Positions 44,701-53,417 of a stretch of 64,000 nucleotides of DNA are shown piece by piece. The position numbers and the translations under genes were made by a program. Position 1 is the stretch's first letter. Each line of letters starts with the position of its first letter. Where the stretch lies: NCBI GenBank assembly GCA_025357635.1, contig JANXOV010000073.1, positions 1 to 64,000 of the forward strand, in the 5' to 3' direction. Source of the DNA: Pseudomonadota bacterium (GTDB lineage: Bacteria > Pseudomonadota > Gammaproteobacteria > Steroidobacterales > Steroidobacteraceae). The notes beneath the pieces are model-generated. The model had not been told where the DNA came from. It ran no database searches and worked only from the letters and a program-made list of their open reading frames with translations.

Positions 44701-45470
44701 GCGCCGTACTCTCATCAGGCGATGAAATCATCGTTGGCGAGCAGACCGGCCCCGACGATCAACGCCTGATGATCTACACCGACGTCAAACTGGTGCTGGG
44801 CGCGGATGTCACGGTGGACACCTACGGACTGACAGGCCGGCTCACCGGCAGCGTGGCGGCGAGCAGCGATCCGAGCGGCGCTGCGCGCGGTTCGGGCGAA
44901 CTGAAAATCGCAGAAGGCAAATACGCGGCCTACGGAAGGTTGTTGGACATCGAGCGCGGCCGGCTGATTTTCAGCGGCGGGCTGGTAAGCGATCCGGCGG
45001 TGGATTTACGAGCCCAGAAGATGTTCCCCGACGTCACCGCGGGCGTCAACGTTCGCGGCAAATTACGCAATCCGCAGATCAGCTTCTATTCCGTTCCGTC
45101 GCTGTCGCAATCTCAAATCGTTTCGATACTGCTGGCCGGCGGCACGCTCGAGTCGGTGCAGAAGAGCGGCCCGCAGCAGGCAAGTCAAGCCCGCAACCAA
45201 TTGCTGGCGCAAGGCGGCGCCATTGTCGCGCAACAGTTCGGAGCCCGCGTGGGCGTGGAGGATGTGGGCCTGGAATCCGATACGTTCAATCAGACCTCCC
45301 TGGTCCTGGGTAAATTCCTCAACCCACGGCTGTATGTCAGCTACGGCATCAGCTTGTCGGAGTCCATCAACACGGTGAAGCTGCGCTATACGCTGGGAGA
45401 TCACTGGACCATCAAGACTGAGGCCGGGCAGAATCGCAGCACGGATTTGATTTTTACCATCGAGCGGTAG
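41733..45470 (+). CDS. tamB: TamB (inner-membrane-anchored AsmA-like translocation protein)
   Basis: 1245 aa; N-terminal TM, DUF490 C-terminus (YGLTGRLTGSVAASSDPSG...GSGELKIAEGKYAAYGRLLDIERGRLIFSGG...VGVEDVGLESD); immediately follows tamA. Confidence 0.92.
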   Translation: MKRKILIVVAAVLTLFLALPVGAIYWVVYTQSGLRFAIGQLDHLKKVVRIHATGVHGTLAEGVRIDSVSVDHERVSIQVEDFKFTVLPRALLLQTVRVERSSMGKVRVEVRPRTHPPSNTPLKFLPSFLRIVVSDGDLGQADVVLQNHYQIHAHALHAGGLLLTSRHLSVTKLFADGGFFTAAGSFDMDAADPIALRSELDWTLVFADRPPWKGVLHAKGDLNDLEVKAEQSQPIQATVVGRALALTHDWHWEARVTSNFIDFTHLNPSARISAADIALDVRGDHTGMQVGGVLRPTTLPTGNLRVSASGPYPGRRVQLDAIRIEAAGGVRVDARAVMNFIDGGPDIALSGRTTNFRWPILGKAVVTSASAEFSLSGPRLPYRFTVKGPVSVPAVPAFGVEASGILGSDHLELSKASATWLKGRIDASGQLGWTGRGQWSFAATGIDLDPGSIDPAWPGRLSFGATLEGSGLNANADIDLRVSRVAGTLRGESAFAQGRVQRHGENLMFDHVQARLADAHAELSGTFGNPRDIRLTLDAPHLQRIVPPFKGAVSVNGRLSGPPATARLSGTVTGHALIFSSIAAQNLHASADIDLSDRLASHFNLKADAVTLAERNLGRVDALLDGRASEHRFIFNVADGLIDIHAGVSGAYDPKGWRGRIEELMLRNGVDVNLALEAPAALQASSSSAALAHLCLLGTKERVCAQGDWTRAGRWNLQSAGTGIALRAFGANLRTKPQYTGALAYDIDAHGTTLEDAVGHLSVDLAEGNLRYKLPSGHEDTVHLGSGHGEITATPAFIDAKLHLAATEQNFLDVKLQGARAAGQSVLQTPVTGEIHTQANELGFIALLVDQIDRAKGQLNADLAVSGTLAEPRLDGAVKLQQGELDIYQVNLLMRAINARVDIAGTQIALAGSTTIGAGKASIAGELAWTERKPKGEIHLTGEKLMMVNIPELRADASPDLKFKIDGRRIDVDGTVTIPYARIKPADLTGAVLSSGDEIIVGEQTGPDDQRLMIYTDVKLVLGADVTVDTYGLTGRLTGSVAASSDPSGAARGSGELKIAEGKYAAYGRLLDIERGRLIFSGGLVSDPAVDLRAQKMFPDVTAGVNVRGKLRNPQISFYSVPSLSQSQIVSILLAGGTLESVQKSGPQQASQARNQLLAQGGAIVAQQFGARVGVEDVGLESDTFNQTSLVLGKFLNPRLYVSYGISLSESINTVKLRYTLGDHWTIKTEAGQNRSTDLIFTIER

Positions 45471-45537
45471 ACAGCCGCGGCCTGCGCAGCGTACCTGAGG
45501 TTGTCAACCGGTCCGCGTGTGCCCCGTTGTACCGTGC

Positions 45538-46914
45538 ATGCTTGCCGAGATAGCCGCATTACGGTTCGGATTGGGCGCCCGCCCCGGCGAACTGCGCGAG
45601 TCCGCCGGCGATTCGCGCGGCTGGCTGCGCGCGCAGATCCGCGGGCCTGTGAACCTCGCGGTGGCCGCGGACCTCGCGCCGTCCGCCCAAATCCTGAACG
45701 CCTTTCTCGCCGCACGCGAACAGCGAAAACAGGCCAAGCGCAGCGGCAATGACGCGGATCTTCTGACTGCGTTCAAGGAGGCGTATCTGCCGCATTACCG
45801 CGCGCAAGTATTGGTGCGCGCGCAAAGCGCCGCCGTCACACGGCGCCCCTTTGGCGAGCGCCTCGTGCACTTCTGGTCCAATCACTTTGCCGTCTCCGCG
45901 GACAAAGGACTGGTCACCGGCATCGCCGGCGCGCTGGAGAATGAAGCCATCCGTCCGCATGTTTGCGGTCACTTCGCCGACCTGCTGTTCGCCGTGGAAA
46001 AACACCCGGCGATGATCGGCTTTCTCGATAACCAGGCCTCGGTGGGGCCGGCCTCACCGGCCGCGCGCTGCATGAGCCGCCGCGATGACAAGCGCGAGCC
46101 GGGCATCAACGAAAACCTGGCGCGCGAGATCATGGAACTGCACACACTGGGTGTGAACGGCGGCTACTCGCAGGCAGACGTCACGAGCTTTGCCAAGGTG
46201 CTCACCGGCTGGTCCATCGGCGGCATGCACGGGCACGTCCGTGGCGGGGATCCGGGCCGCTTTTATTTCCGCGACAATGCCCACGAGCCGGGATCGCAGA
46301 CCGTGCTCGGCCGAGGATTTTCGCAGGCAGGCATCGAGCAGGGCGAAGCCGTCCTGCGCTCGCTCGCGCAGCATCCTTCCACCGCGCACTTTCTGGCCGA
46401 CAAACTCGCGCGCCATTTCGTGGCGGATGATCCGCCGCCGGCGTTGGTGGATCATCTGGCGCACGCGTACCGGCAATCCGACGGCCATCTGCCAGCCGTC
46501 TACGACGCCTTGATTGACGACGACCTTGCCTGGGCCACGCCGGCACAGAAGTACAAGACGCCACAGGAACTGGTGTTCTCCACGCTGCGCGCCTTCGATG
46601 TTCAACCCCGTGAGCCGCAGGAGGCGCTGCACAGTTTTGACTTCCTCGGCCAGCGCCAGTACACGCCAGGATCCCCGGCGGGCTGGCCCGACACGGCCAG
46701 GAGCTGGGATGGCTCGGATGCGCTGATGCATCGGGTGCTGTGGGCGGCGCGGATGGGCGAGCGATTTGAAACAGGCCATGACCCGGTGACCCTGTGCCGC
46801 GAGGCGCTGGGCCACTACGCTCGGCCGGAAACCATCACGGCCTTGCAGCGCGCAGCCTCCGGCTCCCAGGCGCTTGCGCTGCTGATCATGAGCCCGGAGT
46901 TCCAGCGGCGATGA
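45538..46914 (+). CDS. DUF1800 family protein
   Basis: ALRFGLGARPGE...RRPFGERLVHFWSNHFAVSADKG...NENLAREIMELHTLGVNGGYSQADVTSFAKVLTGWSIGG. Confidence 0.9.
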   Translation: MLAEIAALRFGLGARPGELRESAGDSRGWLRAQIRGPVNLAVAADLAPSAQILNAFLAAREQRKQAKRSGNDADLLTAFKEAYLPHYRAQVLVRAQSAAVTRRPFGERLVHFWSNHFAVSADKGLVTGIAGALENEAIRPHVCGHFADLLFAVEKHPAMIGFLDNQASVGPASPAARCMSRRDDKREPGINENLAREIMELHTLGVNGGYSQADVTSFAKVLTGWSIGGMHGHVRGGDPGRFYFRDNAHEPGSQTVLGRGFSQAGIEQGEAVLRSLAQHPSTAHFLADKLARHFVADDPPPALVDHLAHAYRQSDGHLPAVYDALIDDDLAWATPAQKYKTPQELVFSTLRAFDVQPREPQEALHSFDFLGQRQYTPGSPAGWPDTARSWDGSDALMHRVLWAARMGERFETGHDPVTLCREALGHYARPETITALQRAASGSQALALLIMSPEFQRR

Positions 46915-48134
46915 AAAGCGTCAGCCGCAACAATCGATTCACCCGACGCCGTTTCCTGTTCGGCGCAGGCGCCCTCGCGGTCGGCGCCGCACTGCCCGAT
47001 GCGCTGTTCGCCAAAACCGGCGGCGAGGCGCGATTCGTGGCCATCATCCTGCGCGGCGCGCTGGACGGCCTGGCCGCCGTGCCGCCCTACGCCGACCCGC
47101 ACTACGCAGGTCTGCACCGGGATCTGGCCATTGCCGCGCCCGGCACGCAGGCAGGCGCGCTGGATCTGGACGGCCATTTCGGATTGCACCCCTCGCTGAG
47201 TTTTCTGCACGAGCGCTATCGCAGCGGCGAACTCGCGGTGATGCAGGCCGTGGCCTCGCCCTACCGCGACCGGTCGCATTTCGACGGCCAGGCCGTGCTG
47301 GAGAATGGTCTGACCCGCGCCGTGGGCAGCGCCGATGGCTGGTTGAATCGCGCGCTTGCGGTGATGCCGGCCCGCGCGACCGGCGCAGCGGCCGAGCACG
47401 CGCTGGCGCTGAGCCAGAACGTGCCGCTCATTCTGCGCGGCAATCAACGGGTGCAGTCGAAGTCCCCGCAGGTTACGCCCGCAGTGGATGAGGATCTGCT
47501 GACCCGGCTGGCGGATCTGTACTCCAAGGACGACTGGTTCTCGGCGCGACTGAGCGAGGCGGCGAACATGCAGGCAATGCCGGCGCCCGGTACGGACAAC
47601 CCCAGGCCTCAGATCAACGCCCGCATTCAACAATCCGCGCAAATGGCCGCCGCCATCATGGCCGCCGACGGCGGCCCGGAAATCGCCGTGCTCGAAGCCT
47701 CAGGCTGGGACACTCACGCCAACCAGGGTGCGGCGCAGGGCACACTGGCCAACCGCCTGGCCGGGCTGGATCACGCACTGCGTGCCTTCAACGACGGGCT
47801 TGGGCCCTTATGGCGCCACGCCGTGGTGATGGTGGTGACGGAATTTGGCCGCACCGCCGCGATGAACGGCACGCGTGGCACCGATCACGGCACGGCCGGC
47901 TGTTGTTTCGTGATGGGTGGCGCCATCGCCGGCGGCCGGGTCATGACCGACTGGCCCGGATTGGCGCCGGCCGATCTGTATCAAGGGCGCGACTTGCAAC
48001 CCACGCAGGATCTGCGCGGCGTGTTCAAAGCGGTGCTGACCGATCATCTGAGAATCGACCGGAGCAGCGTGGAGCGCCTGATTTTCCCGGAAAGCGCGGA
48101 CATCAAGCCGGTATCCGGCCTGATCAAGGGGTAA
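46911..48134 (+). CDS. DUF1501 family protein with Tat-like signal
   Basis: NRFTRRRFLFGAGALAVGAALP twin-Arg signal; VAIILRGALDGLAAVPPYADPHY; VVTEFGRTAAMNGTRGTDHGTAG; ATGA overlap with DUF1800 gene. Confidence 0.92.
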   Translation: MKSVSRNNRFTRRRFLFGAGALAVGAALPDALFAKTGGEARFVAIILRGALDGLAAVPPYADPHYAGLHRDLAIAAPGTQAGALDLDGHFGLHPSLSFLHERYRSGELAVMQAVASPYRDRSHFDGQAVLENGLTRAVGSADGWLNRALAVMPARATGAAAEHALALSQNVPLILRGNQRVQSKSPQVTPAVDEDLLTRLADLYSKDDWFSARLSEAANMQAMPAPGTDNPRPQINARIQQSAQMAAAIMAADGGPEIAVLEASGWDTHANQGAAQGTLANRLAGLDHALRAFNDGLGPLWRHAVVMVVTEFGRTAAMNGTRGTDHGTAGCCFVMGGAIAGGRVMTDWPGLAPADLYQGRDLQPTQDLRGVFKAVLTDHLRIDRSSVERLIFPESADIKPVSGLIKG

Positions 48135-48140
48135 GACAAC

Positions 48141-48184
48141 CGCGGCCTCCCTGACGACGCGCAGACGCCGCCGGGGAGGCCGCG
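48141..48184. terminator. Long-stem inverted repeat between convergent genes
   Basis: CGCGGCCTCCC ... GGGAGGCCGCG, 11-bp perfect stem, approx. 22-nt loop, located between the DUF1501 stop and the histone-like gene stop; no clear T-run. Confidence 0.45.
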
Positions 48185-48191
48185 AACAGTC

Positions 48192-48623
48192 CTAGAACAA
48201 CGGCGACTGGTTCGAGCTGGAGGCGCCACCGTTCGAGTCCGGTGTCGCCGCCGGCGCAGGCGCCGGAGTCACAGGGACCGGATCCAGAATGGAGGGGCGC
48301 GAAACGGGCGCGAAACTGGCCGGTGTGCGCGGCGGCACATATGCCGCCTTCACCGCGGGCGCCGGCTTCTTCACCGCTGGTTTTTTCGGAGCCGCTTTCC
48401 TGGGCGCCGCCTTTTTGGGCGCGGCAGTCTTTTTCTTCGCAGCGGCTTTTTTCTTTTTCGGCGCCGCCTTTTTGGCCGCGGCCCGCTTCACCGGCTTGCG
48501 CGCCTTCTTCGCTGCCGCCTTTTTCTTTTTGCGCGGCGCAGCCTTGGCGAGCGCGCGCTTGGGCTTCCTGGCCTTGGATTTCTTGGCCTTCGAGCCGGTC
48601 TTCGATCGTTTCTTCTTCGCCAT
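48192..48623 (-). CDS. Histone H1-like (AlgP/Hc-like) Lys/Ala/Pro-rich DNA-binding protein
   Basis: MAKKKRSKTGSKAKKSKARKPKRALAKAAPRKKKKAAAKKARKPVKRAAAKKAAPKKKKAAAKKKTAAPKKAAPRKAAPKKPA... Confidence 0.8.
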   Translation of the reverse strand: MAKKKRSKTGSKAKKSKARKPKRALAKAAPRKKKKAAAKKARKPVKRAAAKKAAPKKKKAAAKKKTAAPKKAAPRKAAPKKPAVKKPAPAVKAAYVPPRTPASFAPVSRPSILDPVPVTPAPAPAATPDSNGGASSSNQSPLF

Positions 48624-48750
48624 CTGCTGTCACCTCTTGAAGTGCCGAACGCTTGTGTTGAGATTAGTCCTGAAAACTGCGGCTGTCACTAGCGTTGCGA
48701 ATACGCAGGCCGCGCTGGCAGCGTTCAAATCATTTGCGTACCCTGGCGCC

Positions 48751-49374
48751 ATGAATTCACTTCAAGAGGTTTGGATACGCCCCCGCAAAGTGTTTCGTGC
48801 GCTCGCCAGCCAGCCCATCGGAATTCTCGACTACCTGCTGAGCGGCGTGCAAGGCGTGGTGGTCGTTTTGGCGCTGGGCCGGGCGAGCAACCTGGGCTCC
48901 AAGGCGGGCGTGGCGGAGATCTTCCTCCGAGCGGCGACCGAAGGAATGCTCATCGGGATAGCCATCGTCTGGGTCCAAGCCTGGATTTACACCTGGATGG
49001 GCCGCCGCGCAGGCGGGGTGGCCACCCGGGCACAGGTCATTCACGTGCTCGCCTACGGCAGCGTACCCATGCTCGGTTCACTGGCCATCTGGTGCCTCGC
49101 CGCCTTGCTGCTGGGCAATCACGCCTTCATCGAAACACCCAGCGGCGATGCCGATGCCTTCGTCTCCTTGTTGAACGCCGCTCAAGTCACCGGGTTTGCG
49201 CTGCTGGGGATCTGGAGCGTCATCCTGCAGGTCATGGGCCTGAGCGAAGTTCACCAGCTGCGCACCGGCGGCGCAGCCGGCACCTGGCTGCTGGGTCAGG
49301 TCGTCTCCGGATTCGTTCTGGGGGTCATCCTGGTGCTGGTGATCCTGATCACAGGCCCGCTGCCGCAGACCTGA
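48751..49374 (+). CDS. Yip1-family membrane protein
   Basis: MNSLQEVWIRPRKVFRALASQPIG + five hydrophobic segments; start set to 48751, not the longer ORF start. Confidence 0.75.
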   Translation: MNSLQEVWIRPRKVFRALASQPIGILDYLLSGVQGVVVVLALGRASNLGSKAGVAEIFLRAATEGMLIGIAIVWVQAWIYTWMGRRAGGVATRAQVIHVLAYGSVPMLGSLAIWCLAALLLGNHAFIETPSGDADAFVSLLNAAQVTGFALLGIWSVILQVMGLSEVHQLRTGGAAGTWLLGQVVSGFVLGVILVLVILITGPLPQT

Positions 49375-49381
49375 GCCAGGT

Positions 49382-51241
49382 TCAAGGACCCCCGCCGACC
49401 GAAAACGCCAGCAGCACATTGCCCGGCATGTGGCCATACAGCCCGTAGCCGGAGTTCACGTACACCATGCCCTGATAGACGACCGGACCCGGACCGCCGA
49501 TCGTTCCGCCGCGGCCCGTCGCTCCCGACAGCGTGGTGATGGGCGCCGTGGTGTCATGGCTCCACAGCACCTTGCCGCTGCCGCTGTCATAGGCGCGGAC
49601 CCGCCCGTCCATGTGGCCTGCGAAAACGGCCCCGGGAATCGCGGTGATGGCGGCCAGAATACCCGAGTCGCAAAAATCCCGGCCGGCGCACACATTGTCG
49701 GCGGGGCTGGACCACAGCAGCTTGCCATCCGCAGGGTTCAGCGCGTAGAGGCCGGGACGCGCAGGTTCGTTGTAGACACGGCCATCGTGGGCATCGGCCA
49801 TATCCGACACCGGCACGTACAAACGCGATTGATCGGCAGCCATCGCGAACTGCACCCCGCCTTGGATGCTGCCGCGGCCCAGCTTGGCCTGCCACACGGC
49901 CGTGTCGTGCTTGTCCGGATCCAGGGCGAACACCGTGCCGTCTTTGCGCCCGACGAGTATCAATTCCTTGCCCGTTGGCAACGTCGTAAGAATCGTGCCC
50001 GCGCCGATGTCGAAATCCGGGCCCACTTTGTCGGGGCAGCCTTCGATGCCGACCATGCAGGCGATGTTCCAGGTATCACCGGCCACGGATTGCCAATGCC
50101 AGCGAATCGCGCCGCTGGCCATATCGAAGGCAACCACCGAATCACTCAGGTTGGTGGCGGGCGATGAATAATTGTTGCCGGTGCCGACGTACAGCAGCCC
50201 GCGCTTCAAGTCCAGGGTCGGAGAATTCCATATCGGTACGCCCGAAGGTCCCAGGGTGAGCGTCCCGGATTTGGTTTTGCCGGTGGGCGCTGCAGGCCGG
50301 TCGACGCTGTAGGTTTTCCATAGCGTTGCCCCGCTGCCGGCATCCAACGCCACCAGCGAGCCGCGAAAGCTGCAACAGGGATAGGTCGGATCCACCCCCG
50401 CCTCTTCCAACGAGGAGACCGGAACGTACAAGCGGCCGGCATGGTAGACCGGTGCACCGGTGATGGTCGCGCTGGGATGATCATCCATGCGCTGCTTCCA
50501 TTTCAATGCGCCCGTGCCGGCATCCAATGCATAGACGCGGCCCAGGATGTCGCCGAAGAATGCAAGCGACGCACCGCCGGACGCGCTGCTCTGGCTGTCC
50601 GACAGCACCACGGGCGTACGCACTTCGGCAGTGGCGCGATAGGTCCAGCGCACGCAGCCGCTTGCCGCATCGAGCGCGTAGACCGTGCCGTTCTGACTGC
50701 CGACGAACAGCATCCCCCTCGCGAACGTGGGTTGGGAGCGCGCGCGTATGGCGCCGTGATAGTTCAACGCCCATTTGAGCTTCAACTTTGGAATCTGGGC
50801 AGCCGACAGGCCGGCCACCGCCGCGGGGATCAGGCGGGTGTTGCGGTCATCGAATCCCCAGCTGGGGAGCGCCGACCCGCCGGACGATGCGGTCTCGTTC
50901 CTCTGCGCGTTGCAGCGCGGCGCTTGCGCGACCGCGGCAGCCTGCTCCACGGTTTCACCGGACAGATAATGGGCGACGTCGCGCTTTTGAGCCTCGCTCA
51001 ATCCGGCGGACTGTCCTTGCATGATGCCGCTGATGAGCGCCGCGGCGATGGCGTCCGCCGGCATGAGCTGCAGGAAAGTCTTGCTCGGCGCCTTGGGCAC
51101 CTGGCCCAGATGGCAGTGCGCGCAGCGCTCCTTGAAGATCGGGGCGCCGGGCAGGTTTTCCGGATTCGGCGCTGCCGCCAGGCAGGTCCCGCCGATGGTC
51201 AGCACCAAGGCCATCCACAAAGCCGCAGGATTGATTCTCAT
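49382..51241 (-). CDS. Heme c + PQQ-propeller dehydrogenase (polyvinyl-alcohol-dehydrogenase-like)
   Basis: Signal peptide; FKERCAHCHLGQVPKAP c-type heme motif; W-rich propeller repeats (GTVYALDAASGCVRWTYRA, GRVYALDAGTGALKWKQRM, GSLVALDAGSGATLWKTY). Confidence 0.8.
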   Translation of the reverse strand: MRINPAALWMALVLTIGGTCLAAAPNPENLPGAPIFKERCAHCHLGQVPKAPSKTFLQLMPADAIAAALISGIMQGQSAGLSEAQKRDVAHYLSGETVEQAAAVAQAPRCNAQRNETASSGGSALPSWGFDDRNTRLIPAAVAGLSAAQIPKLKLKWALNYHGAIRARSQPTFARGMLFVGSQNGTVYALDAASGCVRWTYRATAEVRTPVVLSDSQSSASGGASLAFFGDILGRVYALDAGTGALKWKQRMDDHPSATITGAPVYHAGRLYVPVSSLEEAGVDPTYPCCSFRGSLVALDAGSGATLWKTYSVDRPAAPTGKTKSGTLTLGPSGVPIWNSPTLDLKRGLLYVGTGNNYSSPATNLSDSVVAFDMASGAIRWHWQSVAGDTWNIACMVGIEGCPDKVGPDFDIGAGTILTTLPTGKELILVGRKDGTVFALDPDKHDTAVWQAKLGRGSIQGGVQFAMAADQSRLYVPVSDMADAHDGRVYNEPARPGLYALNPADGKLLWSSPADNVCAGRDFCDSGILAAITAIPGAVFAGHMDGRVRAYDSGSGKVLWSHDTTAPITTLSGATGRGGTIGGPGPVVYQGMVYVNSGYGLYGHMPGNVLLAFSVGGGP

Positions 51242-51264
51242 GAGCGATCCTCGTTTTTCCAGGT

Positions 51265-52026
51265 TCAAAATTGTGACACGCCGAGCGCGATGCCGCCGTC
51301 GACTTCCAGCGCGACGCCCGTCACCCATTCGGCGCGGATCAGATATTCCACCGCCTCGGCTATTTCCGTTTCAGTGCCGATGCGGCCCAGCGCGTGCAGC
51401 GGCGCGACCGCCGCGTAGCGCTCTGTCGCCTGCGGCGCGGTGAACAGCCCGGCGCGCAGATTCAGTTCGGTGCTGACGGCGCCAGGCAAAATGCAGCCGA
51501 CACGAATCAGTTTGCGTCCCAGTTCAGCCGCCATGACGCGCGTCAATCCTTCCACGGCCGCCTTGGTGGTCGCATAAGGAGAGGCGCCCGGAAACGCCCG
51601 GCGCGTGTGGGTGGAGCCGATGAACACGATCGAGCCCTGCGTCTTTTCCAGATGCGGCACCGCAATGCTGGACAGCATCATGGCGGAGATCACGTTGGTG
51701 TCGAAAGCTTCCTTGAGCAGGGCCTCGGTGTATTCCCCGACCGCCTGCCGGTACATGTTCGCCGCATTGTTAACCAGGGCATCGAGCTTGCCGCCATGCG
51801 CGATGGCCGCCTCCAGCATGCGGTGCCGGTCGGCATCGACCGTCACATCGCCGGCAATGCCGAGACAGGCGGGCCCGATGCTGTTTGCCACGGCCTGGAT
51901 TTTCTCCTGCCGGCGTCCGCTGATGGTGACGCGCGCGCCGCGCCCGGCCAGATAGCGGGCAATGCCCGCGCCGATGCCCGAGCCGCCGCCGGTAACGAGC
52001 ACCGACATGTCTTTCAATTCACGCAT
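51265..52026 (-). CDS. SDR family oxidoreductase
   Basis: VLVTGGGSGIGAGIARYLAGRGARV, LVNNAAN, FIGSTHTRRAFPGASPYATTKAAVEG. Confidence 0.93.
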   Translation of the reverse strand: MRELKDMSVLVTGGGSGIGAGIARYLAGRGARVTISGRRQEKIQAVANSIGPACLGIAGDVTVDADRHRMLEAAIAHGGKLDALVNNAANMYRQAVGEYTEALLKEAFDTNVISAMMLSSIAVPHLEKTQGSIVFIGSTHTRRAFPGASPYATTKAAVEGLTRVMAAELGRKLIRVGCILPGAVSTELNLRAGLFTAPQATERYAAVAPLHALGRIGTETEIAEAVEYLIRAEWVTGVALEVDGGIALGVSQF

Positions 52027-52045
52027 TGCATTCTTGCCCCCGAAG

Positions 52046-53038
52046 TTAACGCCGCAACAATCGCCGCGCATTGTCCGCCAGATACGGCGGCGCGGCATCG
52101 CTGCGCAAGCTCTCCGGCTGATCCCAGCCGGCAAAATTGGTGCCCAGCACCAGCCGCTCCTCACCCACGATGCTCCTGAGCAGCGCCAGGGAGCGCTCAT
52201 CGTGTACATGGTTGTCGAACCACAGGCGCTTCAGGCGCGATTCGAATGCGCCCTCATCGCGCAGCGCGCCCTGCGACCAGGGGCGTTTGCGGGCCGCCTG
52301 CGACAATCTGCCGCTCAGGAAACCGACCGCACCGCCGCCGTGGCTGACGCAGATGTCCAGATCCGGATGCCGGTCGAGCACGCCGCCGAAAATGAGCGTC
52401 GCCACCGCGATGGTTTCCTGCGTGGCGAATCCGATCAACAGATCCAGATCGAAGTAATTCACCGCCGGAAACGCGGCCGGTCCGTCGATGCCGGCAGGCG
52501 CCGGATGAAAAAACAGCGGGACATTCAACTCCACGCAGCGGCGGTACAGCGGATCCAGCGCCGCCGAATCCAGGCGGATGCCGAACTCCGTGCCGACGTA
52601 GGGCGCCCACAATCCCAGTTCCTGCACGGCCCGCGTGAGTTCATCGGCGGCGGCCTGCGGGTCCTGCATGGGCAGGGCCGCAAAGCCCGCCAGGCGCTGC
52701 GGAAAAGCGGCGATGCGCTGCGCCGTGACGTTGTTCTGGCGCCGGCAGAATGCGCTGGCCGAGGCTGTGTCGATGAAGTGGAAATAGGTCAGCGGATTCG
52801 GCGACACAACCTGAAAGTCGATGCCGGCCTTGTCCATGGCCGCGATACGCACGTCCAGATCCATGAAGGCGCTGCCGCGATAGCGCACGCCGTGCAATCG
52901 GTAGCCGCCGACTCTGAACAGCGGCCGGCCATCCGGCGCCGTCGTCAGTTCAGGCCCATGCTCGCCGGCTGCGCCGAAGGTTTCTTCGAGCACGATGTGC
53001 GCATGGATGTCGATGGTTCTTGCGCTGCGTATGGACAT
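52046..53038 (-). CDS. ACMSD-type amidohydrolase (amidohydrolase 2 family)
   Basis: RTIDIHAHIV HxH, PLFFHPAPAG, DICVSHGGGAVGF, LVLGTNFAGWDQPESL. Confidence 0.88.
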   Translation of the reverse strand: MSIRSARTIDIHAHIVLEETFGAAGEHGPELTTAPDGRPLFRVGGYRLHGVRYRGSAFMDLDVRIAAMDKAGIDFQVVSPNPLTYFHFIDTASASAFCRRQNNVTAQRIAAFPQRLAGFAALPMQDPQAAADELTRAVQELGLWAPYVGTEFGIRLDSAALDPLYRRCVELNVPLFFHPAPAGIDGPAAFPAVNYFDLDLLIGFATQETIAVATLIFGGVLDRHPDLDICVSHGGGAVGFLSGRLSQAARKRPWSQGALRDEGAFESRLKRLWFDNHVHDERSLALLRSIVGEERLVLGTNFAGWDQPESLRSDAAPPYLADNARRLLRR

Positions 53039-53048
53039 CGGCGATTCC

Positions 53049-53417
53049 TCAGCGGCCTTCGCGCTGGCGCAGGTACGTGGCCAGATCGAAGTAATCCCGC
53101 CAGGCGGCGATCAATCCGTCGCGGATTTCGAACGCGCCCATGATGGGCAGTTTCACGTGCACGCCGCCAATACCGAATTCGTCGATTCTTTCGGTGAGAA
53201 CCGTGTCGCCGGATTCGGCAATCGCCAGCAGTTTCCAATCCACCCAATCGAAACTGCCCGCGCTGTGCAGATAGGTGCGGACCGCCTCGCGACCCTGGAT
53301 GGGTTGCAGCGGAATATTGTGATAGCGGACATCCGGGTGCAGCGAAGCGACCACTCGATCCAGGTCGTTGGCGTTCCACGCATCGATGAAGGCACGAATG
53401 ATATCCGCGTGCGCCAC
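53049..53417 (-). CDS. NTF2-like/SnoaL-type small protein
   Basis: IIRAFIDAWNANDLDRVVASLHPDVRYHNIPLQPIQGREAVRTYL...ILTERIDEF..; GTG start sharing one base with upstream TAG. Confidence 0.85.
   Translation of the reverse strand: MAHADIIRAFIDAWNANDLDRVVASLHPDVRYHNIPLQPIQGREAVRTYLHSAGSFDWVDWKLLAIAESGDTVLTERIDEFGIGGVHVKLPIMGAFEIRDGLIAAWRDYFDLATYLRQREGR

Noticed and set aside
48289-49374. Long plus-strand ORF (361 aa) extending the Yip1-family protein upstream
   Set aside because: The N-terminal part is the antisense of the histone-like KKAAPKK gene (giving FFFAAAFFFFGAAF). The genuine start is the internal ATG at 48751.
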